Source: Piscinibacter aquaticus (GTDB lineage Bacteria; Pseudomonadota; Gammaproteobacteria; Burkholderiales; Burkholderiaceae_C). From it: a stretch of DNA of 64,000 bases. The stretch lies in the NCBI GenBank assembly GCA_007994965.1, contig VOPW01000001.1, forward strand, positions 1,984,001 through 2,048,000, given 5' to 3'. Position 1 is the stretch's first letter. Each line of letters begins with the position of its first letter. The notes below the pieces were generated by a model that ran no database searches, had not been told where the DNA came from, and was given only the letters and a program-made list of their open reading frames with translations. Made by a program: the position numbers and the translations under genes. Shown here one piece after another: positions 29,319 to 37,946 of this stretch.

Positions 29319-30289
29319 TCACCTTGCTCGCTGCTGATTGAAGTCCATCGCGTTGGACCTCGGCCCCTGCTCAGGCCCAGCCCGGTGCGAAGCTGCTGCA
29401 CGGCTGATCGGCATGTCCTTGATGAACGCCGCGATGGCACCAGCCAACATGCGGTCCTCCATATCCCCGGACGTGGCCAGCGCCCTGCCCACGTGCATCC
29501 AGGCTTCGACGGCCTGCGCTCGCGCCGCCTGCGCAGCGGCCGTGGCCTGGGACCCCGGGCGCGTGGTGCGCAAGCGCCCATCCTGCCGGGCCTTCAGTCG
29601 CCACAGGGTCTCGTAGTTCTTGTCGCGCCCGCGGGTCGCCCGGCGGGTCGCCTCGGCTTCGATGCCCTGATCGCGCAGCTTTTCGGCGAATGTCTCGCGC
29701 CACCGATGCAGGTCGGCCTTCCGCGGATTCAGGCGCTTGCCATGCCGGGACTCGGCTCGCACGCTTACATGCACGTGCGGGTTGGCTTGGTGAGCGTGCA
29801 GCACCATCACGTACTTGTGGTCCGCAAGCTCGGCCTTCGCAAACTCACGCGCTGCACGCTGCACCGCCAGCGGGTCGGTGCCCCTGGGCATCGACAACAT
29901 GACGTTGTAGGCCTCCCTCCGGTCGCCGATGTCTTCGATGAAGGTGCCGCCGTAGCGCCAGTCTTCCGCCAGCCCGTGCAGCGCTGATTTGCCGCGCGAG
30001 ATGTCGCCGCGGTCGTCCTCGATGTCGAGGCGGCCGTTCTTGCTGATGTAGCGGAAGTGGGCGGCGATGGCCTTCATGCCACGCCCGCCCCCGTGACCTT
30101 CACCATCACTTGCGGCGCCCGACGCACCACGGTGGCCTCGATGCGAGCACGGATGGCAGCGGCCCGCTGATGTGCGCCGAGCCCGCTCAGCTTGGGCTGC
30201 GGTCGGGTCTGCACGATCCGATTGCCCGGATAGAAGAGCCGATCGCCCCACTGCAGCAGGACGCCGTCGATGTTCTGACCTTGGGTCAT
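29319..30289 (-). CDS. Relaxase, VirD2/MobP-like (frame change near 30085)
   Basis: This protein should nick the origin of transfer and pilot the strand into the recipient. The N-terminus LLQWGDRLFYPGNRIVQ leads into VMVKVTGGGRGMKAIAAHFR, with YISKNGRL after it, and the metal-binding motif HAHQANPHVHVSVRAE supplies the histidines. Then follow RKADLHRWRETFAEKLRD and a basic C-terminus. About 320 residues. One lost G in a G run (30085) breaks the frame between the two halves. Its start overlaps the end of the upstream mobilisation gene (ATGA). Confidence 0.85.
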
Positions 30290-30879
30290 GACCGTCCTCC
30301 TGGCTGGGCTGCGCCGCTGCGGCGCTGTTGCATACCCTTGCCCCGGCGGGGCTGCAGGTCGACAAGCGCACGCGTGAGGTGATCGAGGTGTTCGCGCACG
30401 TCGATGCTCAACGTGGTCAACATCGGCCGGTACTCCTCGGCAGGACGGAAGGCACCTTGCCGCAACAGCGACACCAGGTGGCTCAGGTTGCGGCTGAACG
30501 TCGACAGATCGGCACACGCCGCGATCAGCGCCCCGACGGTCTCGGCGCGGTCGCTGGCCGGCATTGGTACCGGTTGCCCCGCCAGCAAGTCAGCGACGAA
30601 GTCGCCCGGAGGCTGCCCCGCCAGACGGGCAGCAGCCAGAACCGCAGATGCGTCGGCGCGGGACATGCGGAGCGTGAGCCGCACGCGGCTCACGTCGTGC
30701 GCTTTGAGGCGAGGCGGCCTGGCCTCTCTGACTGGCTCAGGAGGGCCGCCCAGAGCCTCTGCAAGCGTCGCCCGAACCCACCCTGAGGGCGACGTACCGG
30801 CCAGCCGTGCGCGCTCAACCAGCGCGGCTTTCAGACCATGCAGATCGACGCTGAGTCGATTACGTGACGAGGGTGCCAT
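30286..30879 (-). CDS. MobC-like relaxosome accessory protein
   Basis: A 197-residue protein. SGWVRATLAEALGG, VRLTLRMSRADASAVLAAAR and the C-terminal helical region (FSRNLSHLVSLLRQGAFRP) are typical of plasmid mobilisation relaxosome proteins that bind near oriT and help the relaxase. The start was placed at MAPSSRN because a strong AGGAGG site lies 6-7 bp ahead of that ATG; a longer version begins 18 bp upstream. The gene is coupled to the relaxase. Confidence 0.7.
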   Translation of the reverse strand: MAPSSRNRLSVDLHGLKAALVERARLAGTSPSGWVRATLAEALGGPPEPVREARPPRLKAHDVSRVRLTLRMSRADASAVLAAARLAGQPPGDFVADLLAGQPVPMPASDRAETVGALIAACADLSTFSRNLSHLVSLLRQGAFRPAEEYRPMLTTLSIDVREHLDHLTRALVDLQPRRGKGMQQRRSGAAQPGGRS

Positions 30880-30984
30880 ACCCGAGCCTCCTGACATGCG
30901 GAGCGTGTCAGACAACGGCGCCACCGCGCCTATCTCTGCACTCACCTACGCATTCAGTATTGGCTCGGATCGAGGCTTCAATGC

Positions 30985-31010
30985 CGATGATTCCGAAGCC
31001 AGAATCATCG
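30985..31010. repeat. Inverted repeat upstream of mobilisation genes (oriT candidate)
   Basis: Arms CGATGATTC and GAATCATCG, 9 bp each, separated by 8 bp (CGAAGCCA). It sits about 110 bp before the mobC-like start, where relaxase nick regions commonly lie. No match to a known nic consensus was recognised, so this is only a candidate. Confidence 0.4.
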
Positions 31011-31035
31011 CGGGCCGTGCGAAGCGAAGGCCCCG

Positions 31036-31052
31036 TGTCAATCGGATTGACA
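31036..31052. promoter_or_regulatory. Partition/regulator palindrome, copy 1
   Basis: TGTCAATCGGATTGACA is a perfect palindrome around a central G. The same sequence recurs exactly 100 bp downstream and again at 31553. It lies in the 315-bp gap between the mobC-like gene and a small DNA-binding protein gene. Confidence 0.65.
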
Positions 31053-31134
31053 AGTCGAAGAGCGAAGCAAGGCCAGGCGCTCGTGCCGGCCGCGAGCCCT
31101 TGGGGAAGGATGGGCGACAGGTGCGCGGCCGATG

Positions 31135-31153
31135 TTGTCAATCGGATTGACAA
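31135..31153. promoter_or_regulatory. Partition/regulator palindrome, copy 2
   Basis: TTGTCAATCGGATTGACAA, arms of 9 bp around one central base. It is 42 bp from the 3' end of the following minus-strand gene, so it is not simply that gene's promoter operator. Confidence 0.65.
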
Positions 31154-31194
31154 CTCGGATCGGGCCGGGCGGCCCCGTCAGTGCCAGCCGCGCA

Positions 31195-31485
31195 TCACTC
31201 GTGGGTCTTGGGCAGCTTCGACAGACGGTCGCGCGCGTCGTCCAGCTTGCTCTGCAAGCCGGCGACAACATCATCGGCATCGATGTAGGCACCCGTGCGC
31301 TTGGCCTCGTCTCGCGAGCGCAGGCCACGGGCAATGAAGTCTGCCTGGAGACATCGGCGCTCGACACCGGCGCGCACAGCGGCCTCGACGAACTCCGCGA
31401 GGCTCTCGCCGTCGGCGAGCACCGCTTCGATCTCGGTCAGGAACTCTGGCTCGACAGGAACGGACGGAATGCAGGCGCTCTTCAT
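31195..31485 (-). CDS. YlcI/YnfO-like small DNA-binding or antitoxin protein
   Basis: A 96-residue protein: KSACIPSVPVEPEFLTEIEA and then VLADGESLAEFVEAAVRAGV form a strand-helix-helix pattern like ribbon-helix-helix regulators, followed by a charged helix (DEAKRTGAYIDADDVVAGLQ). This resembles YlcI/YnfO-type or antitoxin proteins. No toxin gene is attached. It lies between parB and the mobilisation genes and is bracketed by copies of a 19-bp palindrome, so it may be the protein that binds them. Confidence 0.5.
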   Translation of the reverse strand: MKSACIPSVPVEPEFLTEIEAVLADGESLAEFVEAAVRAGVERRCLQADFIARGLRSRDEAKRTGAYIDADDVVAGLQSKLDDARDRLSKLPKTHE

Positions 31486-31552
31486 GGCTACAAGGTATCG
31501 CAGCTGCGCCACATGGTCCAGCCAGGAATCGACACGGCGGACCATGCCGATC

Positions 31553-31571
31553 TTGTCAATCCGATTGACAA
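31553..31571. promoter_or_regulatory. Partition/regulator palindrome, copy 3
   Basis: TTGTCAATCCGATTGACAA, identical to copy 2 apart from the central base. It lies between the 3' end of parB and the start of the small YlcI/YnfO-like gene, about 70 bp upstream of that gene's ATG. Confidence 0.65.
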
Positions 31572-31587
31572 TATCGGCACCCACGCG

Positions 31588-32579
31588 TCACCCACCGACG
31601 AAGCCCAGCAGCTTCAGCGAGGCCACGGGAGCTAGCCGTCGGGGGCCGCCCGTCAACGGGCGCACGTACATGCAGCCAGCGTGGTCGGGGACCACCGACA
31701 CCACCAGCTGGTAGTCATGGCCCTCGAACTCCACGTGGACGCGTTGATCGGACCTGATGGGAGCATCGGAGGATACCGGGCGGGTAGAGACGCCGCGAGG
31801 CTCAGCCGGTGATGTCTGGTCCCTCGGCGATGTCTGCGTGGCTGCATGTACCCCTGAATCGTCGTCGGCCGCGTCGGTTGCGCCGGTCGGCGGTGCGGCG
31901 GTGCCAGCAGGCGCCAGCACGGGTGCCGTGCGGCGTTCCAGCTTTGCACGAAACTCCGCCAGCCGGTCTCGGGTGATCGTGGTTTGCTGAGCGGCCCAGG
32001 CCTCCACCGCGTCGCCATGCTCGCCATGCAGGCGCCGCAGGTCATAGAGCTCGTTGGTGCCTCGGCACCTGCCCTCGCGGTAGGCCTGCAGCAGCCAGTC
32101 CGGCGGCTCGATCAGTGCGGTGGCCAGGGTCACCCACTGGCGGCTCTTGCCGAGCCGCTTGGCGATCTCGGCACGGTTGTCGCCCAGCGCGATTCGCTTC
32201 TGGACGAACAGCGCCAGCTCGAGCGGCCGGAGGCCTTCGCGCTGCTCGTTCTCGATCACCTGGTCGTAGCTGTCGGCCGTGGTGTCGATGAAGGCTGGGA
32301 TCTCAGCCATGCCGGCCATCTTCGACGCACGCAGCCGACGCGCACCGAAGTTGAGCATCCAGCGCCCCGGCGCCTGCAGGTTCGGTCGGACCGAGATGGG
32401 CTGTCGCACGCCACGGCTGCGGATCGTCTCGGCAGGTCTTCGAGGCGGTTGTCTTCGAACTCGCGGCGCGGCTGTTCCGGATCCTCGTCGATCGACTCCA
32501 CGGGCAACATCAGCGGCTGGCCGGTGTTCTCCAACGTCGGCGCGTCCAGCGCCGCCAAGTCGTCAAGCTGCAGCGGCAT
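31588..32579 (-). CDS. parB: ParB-like partition protein (frame change near 32437)
   Basis: The ParB/Spo0J N-terminal domain is seen in MLPVESIDEDPEQPRREFED, then after the frame change RQPISVRPNLQAPGRWMLNF and GARRLRASK. A helix-turn-helix follows (GDNRAEIAKRLGKSRQWVTL, ALIEPPDWLLQAYREG). The C-terminal half is Pro/Thr-rich and ends in a small domain with HVEFEGHDYQLVV. About 330 residues. One G missing in CTGCCGAG breaks the frame. It overlaps parA by 17 bp; together they should stabilise the excised element. Confidence 0.88.
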
Positions 32580-33392
32580 GGTTCGCCTCCGAGGACTTGG
32601 CCGGGGCCATCACGATGTCGCCGATCCGTTGCAGGCTGGGCTCGATCTCGCGCCGGGCATCACGCGCCGCAGTCTTCTTCATTTCCCAGAGCACGGCGCC
32701 TTCGGCCTGAGCTTCTGCGATACAAGAGCGACGGGGCATCGAAGCGAAGTCACCAGGTCCGTCGCCGATGCGGATCATCAGCGGGTGGTACTGCTGGACG
32801 ACCTGCAGGAAGTTCGCCTTCTGGAACGGTGTCGGCTCGACCAGTGTCGGCAGCAGACCGATCAGCACAAGCTTGGAGTTCAGCACCGCCTTGATCTTGC
32901 GGAGGCCAACCCGCTCGTGGTTGAGCAGGCCTCTGACGCCGTCCATCGCCTCCTGGTTGAGCTGGATCGGCGAGAGCACGAAGTCGGCCGAGGCCAGCGC
33001 TGCGATCACGCGGATGTCGGGGTTCGGATTGGTGTCGACCACGCACACATCGAACGCGCCATCCACGGCGGCAAGAAAACTGCGGAAGTTGCGGGCAAAC
33101 GGAGTGTGCAGGGCCGGCTGCCGCTCCAGCCCAAGCAGCGCCCGGTCACCCGGCACCAGCACGAAGGGCCGGGCCGGCAGTGCTGGCGCGGTGTCGGTCA
33201 TCAGCGCATCGGCCGCAAAGGCCGCGGGCGCAGCCCGGCCAGACAGGCGCAGCGGCTTGGTGAAGTTGCCCTGGTGGTCCAGGTCGATGGCCAGCACGCG
33301 CTGGCCGCGGTGGGCCGGTGGTGGGCGAGTAGCGTGGCGACGGCGCTCTTGCCGACACCGCCCTTCTGGTTGCACAGCACCAGTGTCTTCAT
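32563..33392 (-). CDS. parA: ParA-like partition ATPase (frame change near 33322)
   Basis: Deviant Walker A QKGGVGKSAVATLLAHH opens the protein, Walker A' is VLAIDLDHQGNFTK and Walker B is FDVCVVDTNPNPDIRV; LSPIQLNQEAMDGVRGL and VLIGLLPTLVEPTPFQ complete the ParA fold. About 276 residues. CCGGCCCACC near 33322 fits a lost G after CCGG. ParA polymerises or forms gradients on DNA and moves ParB complexes. First gene of the parAB pair. Confidence 0.88.
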
Positions 33393-33675
33393 CGGGATAC
33401 CTCCTGCCCATGTGTTCAAGAATGCAGGCACGAGGCACCGGCCCGCGAGGTGGGCGCGCGGTTGCGGCAGCTGGTGTTTGGTCTGCCCGGCAGCCGGCCC
33501 TCGATGGGCCGATGCCGGGCCACGCGAGCCGGCCGACGCGAAGTGGAGGCCGGCGAGCGCGCGTCTTGGAAGTCACGCACCGACGCGAACGCGCCAGGCC
33601 CATGGTCGGGCCACTACTGGGCAGCGGCAGCGATGAATCTCAGCGAAGAATCATCGGTGTCATGGCAGCGCTGAA

Positions 33676-34029
33676 TCAGTCGCCTTCAGGCCAGCGCAGG
33701 CCCCAGCGCTCGATGACGGCACGCACGCGGGCGTCACCTTCGGGGATCAGCGTGTGCAGGTCGGCACGGCCCCAGCGCAGCGCATCCAGGCAGCACAGCA
33801 TGTCGTTGCTGATGGCGATGTCGACGGCACGCAGTTCGAACAGGTCGAGCTGGAAGGCTTGGCCGTTGTACGTGGCGGCCAGGAAGCGCGCGATGCGCGG
33901 GATCTGACCGGAGTCTCGCGTCTCGGCCAGCGTCAACAGTCGCGCGAAGGCCTGGGCGCCGGCCTGCGTTGCTTGGAGCGACAGCACATCGCAGGCGGCG
34001 ATCTCGGCATCGATGGCGTTCTGGACCAC
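33676..34029 (-). CDS. DUF7673-like hypothetical protein
   Basis: A protein of about 117 residues: FARLLTLAETRDSGQIPRIA, RFLAATYNGQAFQLDLFELR, AVDIAISNDMLCCLDALRW. This resembles DUF7673 proteins common on ICEs; function unknown. I chose the GTG because GAGGAG lies 6 bp ahead of it. The longer frame, starting at 34119, would begin inside a 12-bp-arm hairpin and adds only low-complexity Pro-rich residues. Confidence 0.55.
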   Translation of the reverse strand: MVQNAIDAEIAACDVLSLQATQAGAQAFARLLTLAETRDSGQIPRIARFLAATYNGQAFQLDLFELRAVDIAISNDMLCCLDALRWGRADLHTLIPEGDARVRAVIERWGLRWPEGD

Positions 34030-34094
34030 GTAAGGCTCCTCGGGTGCGTGCGGGACAGCCGGCCCGATGGTCGGGCCGGCCGGCGGCGTCGGAG

Positions 34095-34122
34095 GCGATG
34101 ACTTTCGAGGGAAAGTCATCGC
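34095..34122. terminator. Stem-loop downstream of DUF932 gene
   Basis: GCGATGACTTTC and GAAAGTCATCGC form a perfect 12-bp stem with a 4-base loop. It lies just after the minus-strand DUF932 stop codon and before the next minus-strand gene. No T-tract follows, so it may terminate weakly, stabilise RNA or be a protein-binding site. Confidence 0.5.
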
Positions 34123-34129
34123 GCACCGA

Positions 34130-34994
34130 TCAACCCTTCAACTTGCGCATCTCCTCGGCCAGCATCCACAGCGCGCGGTTCAGGCTCACGCCGCGGTCGA
34201 TGCTGCCGACCGGCCGGGTCTGCAGCCGGCGCCCCTGGGCGCTGCGGCCGGGCTGGCCACCGCGGATCACGTTCTCCTGCACGCGCTGGAACGTCGTCCA
34301 CAGGCTGTGCCCGATGTCCTCGGGCCGGCGCGCCTCGATCAGCTGCTCGGCGGTGACCGGCGCGGGCTTGTGGCCGCCAGTCTCTTCCACGCCGCGCTCA
34401 CCGAAGCGAAGCGCCAGGGCGGCCGTCGCGAAGGCGATTTCCTCGGGCGGCTGGAGCTGAAGTGCCTTCATCGCCTCGGTGTGCTCGTTCACGGCCTCGA
34501 ACTCGTCGAGCACGCGGAACGCGCCTTCGATCACCTCGCCCTGGATGTTGCCCTTGTGCGGGATGCGGATGTCCTCCACCACTTCGCCCACAACCCAGGC
34601 CGTTGCAGCAGACGAAGCGGAACATGCCGGCGAGCATCTGGTACGAGCTGGCGCCGTCGTGGCTGTTGATGAGGATGATCTCGTTCGCCTCCGGCCGGGT
34701 CTGCACCTGCCCGGCGTGGCGCATGCGGATCATGTGCTTGGTGAACTCCGCCTTGCCTTCGACGCGGCTGGCGCCCTGGGCGACCATGAAGGGCTCGAAA
34801 CCCTCCTTGCGCAGGCCGCGCAGGACATCGATGGTGGGGATGTAGGTGTAGCGCTCGGAGCGGCTCGCGTGCTTGCCCTCGGCGAAGATGGACGGCGCCG
34901 CGGCACGCATCTGGTCTTCGCTCAGGGGCTGGTCGCCACGCATCACGCGGGTGTTGCGGGCAAAGCGGGTCGCCAGGGTCGGGGTCGAGTACAT
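34130..34994 (-). CDS. DUF932-family protein (frame change near 34590)
   Basis: About 288 residues. Recognisable pieces are PSIFAEGKHASRSERYTYIP, TKHMIRMRHAGQV, EIILINSHDGASSYQMLAGM, FRFVCCNGL, and after the frame change VGEVVEDIRIPHKGN and ARRPEDIGHSLWTTFQRVQE. These match the DUF932 family, encoded widely on plasmids, phages and ICEs near SSB; function unknown. CTGGGTTGTGG would be in frame with one G fewer, the same local context as the frame change in the lipoprotein gene at 13938. Confidence 0.78.
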
Positions 34995-35069
34995 GATGGT
35001 TCCTTCGATCGTTGAATGAGGGTCGAAGGGCAGGCGCGCTCATCGGCATCACGCCCACCCGATGAGGGT

Positions 35070-35532
35070 TCAGGCGTCGGCCTGCGCCGGCTGGCGCGCG
35101 TTGCGGGGCCTGCGGCTCGGGGCCGCGGGGCTGGCGCGCTCGGCACTGGCGGTACCGCCTTCGGTGCCTGGGCCACCGCTGCGGCGCGCTTCGGACTCGG
35201 CGCGGCTGTCGAGGTAGTCGACCTCCTCGGCCGTGAACGCCATGCCGTAGACGGTCTCGCCGTCCTTCTCGTAGTTGTTGTTGCGCAGCCGGCCGACGAT
35301 GTTGACGTGCGAGCCCTTGCCCAGGTACTCGGCCGCGTTCTCGGCCTGCTTGCCCCACAGCGTCCACTGGATCGCGGTGGATTCCTCCTCGCGCGTCTCG
35401 CCGCTGCCTCGCCGCGTGTTGCTGATCGCGGTCAGCACGGCCTTGGCGATCTTGCCTTCGCGGCCGTTGACGATTTCAAGCTTGACGGCCCCGGCGGTGC
35501 GCGTGACGCTGGATGACACAAACGTTTGCCAT
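35070..35532 (-). CDS. ssb: Single-stranded DNA-binding protein (frame change near 35522)
   Basis: The OB-fold core reads LEIVNGREGKIAKAVLTAIS, then IQWTLWGKQAENAAEYLGKG, SHVNIVGRLRNNNYEKDG and AEEVDYLDSR. A short disordered Pro/Arg/Ala tail follows instead of the classical acidic tip. The first four codons (MANV) are in another frame than the rest. Element-encoded SSB coats the transferred strand and is typical of ICEs and conjugative plasmids. Confidence 0.82.
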
Positions 35533-36432
35533 GACGATCTCCAATCGAGAGCAACCAGCCGGGCCCCGGTCCGGGTTCCCTGAAAACTGATCCTCTCGCT
35601 CGGACTCCCTTGCTCCCGCCCACGGGCGGGCGGGGGGGTGGGCATGGCCCCTTCCCTCACGGGAAGGGGTTGGGGATGGGTGGGGTTCTTCGCAGCCGAA
35701 GCAGTGAGCCGGTTTCCCGGCCCACCGCTTGAAGATCCCCCACAAGTCCCCCTCGCAATTCGACGGGGCGCGTGGGGGAGCGCGGTGGGACGACTGGCGC
35801 ACGGGCTGCCCCTCCCCACGGTCGGCGCAGCGTCGCGGCCGATGTGCCAGCTCGCCTGGCGCAGCGGTCGCAGCGCAGCCGACAGAACGATCACGAGCAG
35901 CGGCGACTCTGCGGCCGACGTGACACCAAGCGCAGCGACTGGCGCGGCGGTCGAGCCGCTGCGAGCACTTCACTGCACCCTGGATTCAGCGGCCCGGCTC
36001 CGGGCTCGGCGGGTGACCGGGGTGGCGTTCGGGACGCGCGAGCACCGAGCGGAGCGACCTGCGAGCGCGGCCCGATCGCCAAGCGGGCGTCGGTCATGCG
36101 CAGCATGACGGACGAAGAAGCCCGCGCTCCCCGGGCACGGGAAAGGGCCGCCGCGTGGTGACCGCCGGCTCCGCCGGCCTGACCGTGTTGCGTCAGCGAC
36201 GGAAGCCCGTCAGGGGGCGAGACACCGGTACCCCGGTGGCTAGACGCGAAGCGCGACACAGCGGCCCCGCGCAGCGGGGCGACGCCCAGGCCCACTGGGA
36301 CCTGGAGGCTGATGCCGCTGCAACAGCACCGACTGACCGACCTGCCACCCCGCCTGAGCCCACGTCGCACGACGATCTCACCCCGTCCGGAGGCTTTAGG
36401 ATGACTCCAACAAGACCGGGAGGGAGAACACC
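35533..36432. other. Roughly 900-bp gene-free region upstream of NYN gene
   Basis: No frame gives a credible protein on either strand. The sequence is very GC-rich and dense in short inverted repeats: a strong hairpin near 35648, GGCCCCGCGCAGCGGGGC around 36262 and many GCGCAGCGGNNCGCAGC-like runs at 35855-35965. It could be a decayed gene, a replication or transfer origin, or a structural RNA; nothing decides between these. The promoter for the NYN gene probably lies in the last 60 bp (AGGCTTTAGGATGACTCC). Confidence 0.5.
35648..35669. terminator. GC-rich hairpin near ssb 5' region
   Basis: CCCCTTCCC and GGGAAGGGG form a perfect 9-bp stem with loop TCAC. It has no T-tract and sits about 120 bp upstream of ssb, so it may be a structural element rather than a true terminator. 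Confidence 0.4.
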
Positions 36433-37251
36433 ATGAACCCGAACGACAACGACGACAGCCGATCCGTCGCCCTCTACTGGGACTTCGAGAACCTGCACGC
36501 CGGGCTCATGGAGGCCAAGTACGGCGACGGCGCCTACGCCAAGCAGGACAACCGCTTCAAGGTCCAGGAACCGCTGATCGACGTCCAGGCCCTGGTAGAA
36601 CTCGGCGCCTCCTTCGGCCCCGTCGCCATTAACCGTGCCTATGGCAACTGGCAGTACTTCGGTCGCTACCGCGACGCGCTGCTGCAGAGCGCCGTCGAGC
36701 TGATCCAGCTCTTCCCGCCAGGAGCATCAGCCAAGAACGGCGCCGACATCAAGCTCTGCCTCGACGCCACCGAAGACATAAGCCGCTTCGCCCACATCGG
36801 CACCGTCATCATCGTCGGCGGCGACAGCGACTTCATGCCTGTCGCCCAGAAGATCAAGGCGGCAGGACGCACCCTCATCGGCATCGGCAACCGCCGCAAC
36901 ACCAACAAGCACTGGGCCAAGAGTTGCCACGAATTCAGGTACTACGACAGCCCTGGTCGAGGCCCCCAGCACTGAGGAAGCGCCCAAGCTCAGCGAAGCC
37001 AAGGACACCCCGCCCCGCCACCGGCCGACCCGGCCGCTGAGATGCTCAAGCGAGCCGTGCGCCTGCTCGCCGAGACCAAGGGCGAAGCCTGGGTCAACAA
37101 GGGATCGGTGTGGCACATGATCAAGCGTCTCGACGCCACCTTCGATCCCAAGGACCACGGCCACGCCAACTTCGCCGACATGGTCAAGGCCATGGACGCC
37201 GTCGTCGAGATCAAGAAGGGCGAGACCGACCACATGCTGCGCGTACGCTGA
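36433..37251 (+). CDS. NYN-domain (LabA/DUF88) protein with C-terminal LOTUS-like domain (two frame changes)
   Basis: The N-terminal NYN (PIN-like) nuclease domain shows VALYWDFENLHAG with its catalytic Asp, FGPVAINRAYGNW, SAKNGADIKLCLDATED and IVGGDSDFMPVAQKIKAAGR, carrying the later acidic residues. After frame changes near 36955 and 37013 the C-terminal part (LAETKGEAWVNKGSVWHMIK, RLDATFDPKDHG, FADMVKAMDAVVEI) resembles an OST-HTH/LOTUS domain. NYN-LOTUS proteins are thought to bind or cleave RNA. A GGAGG site precedes the ATG. Confidence 0.8.
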
Positions 37252-37332
37252 AGCTCGTGTCGGCCCGGGCTGCGCAGCCCGAAGTCAGGCCGAGACTTGA
37301 CAACTATTGATAGCCGGCGGGATCATCCGGCC

Positions 37333-37583
37333 ATGAGCACCAACACCATGAGCTTCGCCCTGCCCGAGGCCATGCGCGACTACGTCGACCAGCGCGTGCG
37401 CTCCGGCCAGTACGGCAATACCAGCGAGTACCTGCGGGAGCTGATCCGCCGCGACCAGGAAGAGCAGGCCAAGAAGCGCCTGCGCGAACTGATCGAGGAA
37501 GGGCTGAACTCCGGTCCCGGCCAGCCCTCACGCCCCAGCGGGCCGCGCAGTTGCAGAAGCAGGCCCTGGGCAAGCTGCGTTGA
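37333..37583 (+). CDS. parD: ParD-type antitoxin (frame change near 37533)
   Basis: About 83 residues. The ribbon-helix-helix reads SFALPEAMRDYVDQRVRSGQ followed by YGNTSEYLRELIRRDQEEQA, the usual ParD signature; the C-terminal part wraps the toxin. A lost base near 37533 shifts the tail, which should read as QLQKQALGKLR before the TGA that overlaps the toxin start. TTGACA and the palindromic CTATTGATAG upstream (37297-37312) look like its promoter and operator. Confidence 0.85.
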
Positions 37584-37897
37584 AGCGCGCGCACCTGCGC
37601 CCGCAGGCCGAGGCCGACCTGTTGGAAGCCACGAGGCACTACGCCACCGAAGGCAGCGTCGAGCTGGCCGAGCGCATGTTCGACGCCGCCGTCGCCGCCC
37701 TCGAACCGATCGAGCGCATGCCCGGCATGGGCTCGCCACGCCTGGGACAGTTGTGTGAGATCCCGGGCCTGCGGTCCTGGCGTGTCACCGGTTTCCCCAT
37801 GCAGTGGCTGTATTTCGAGGCCGAAGATCACCTCGATGTCGTGCGCCTGCTTGGCGATCGGCAGGACATCATCGCCATCTTGACCACCGGCGAGTGA
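37580..37897 (+). CDS. parE: ParE/RelE-superfamily toxin
   Basis: A 105-residue toxin in one frame: AHLRPQAEADLLEATRHYAT, ELAERMFDAAVAALEPIERM, PGLRSWRVTGFPMQWLYFEA and VVRLLGDRQDIIAIL. This matches ParE, which poisons DNA gyrase. It begins at a TTG overlapping the parD stop (TTGA), giving tight coupling with the antitoxin. The pair would help keep the element in its host. Confidence 0.88.
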   Translation: MKRAHLRPQAEADLLEATRHYATEGSVELAERMFDAAVAALEPIERMPGMGSPRLGQLCEIPGLRSWRVTGFPMQWLYFEAEDHLDVVRLLGDRQDIIAILTTGE

Positions 37898-37946
37898 CCC
37901 GGCACGCGCCCGACACCCCGTGTCGACGGCAGCCACCGCGACCACC

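Noticed and set aside
31984..33636. Open frame of 550 codons on the plus strand
   Set aside because: Antisense to parB and parA, which have clear motifs on the minus strand.
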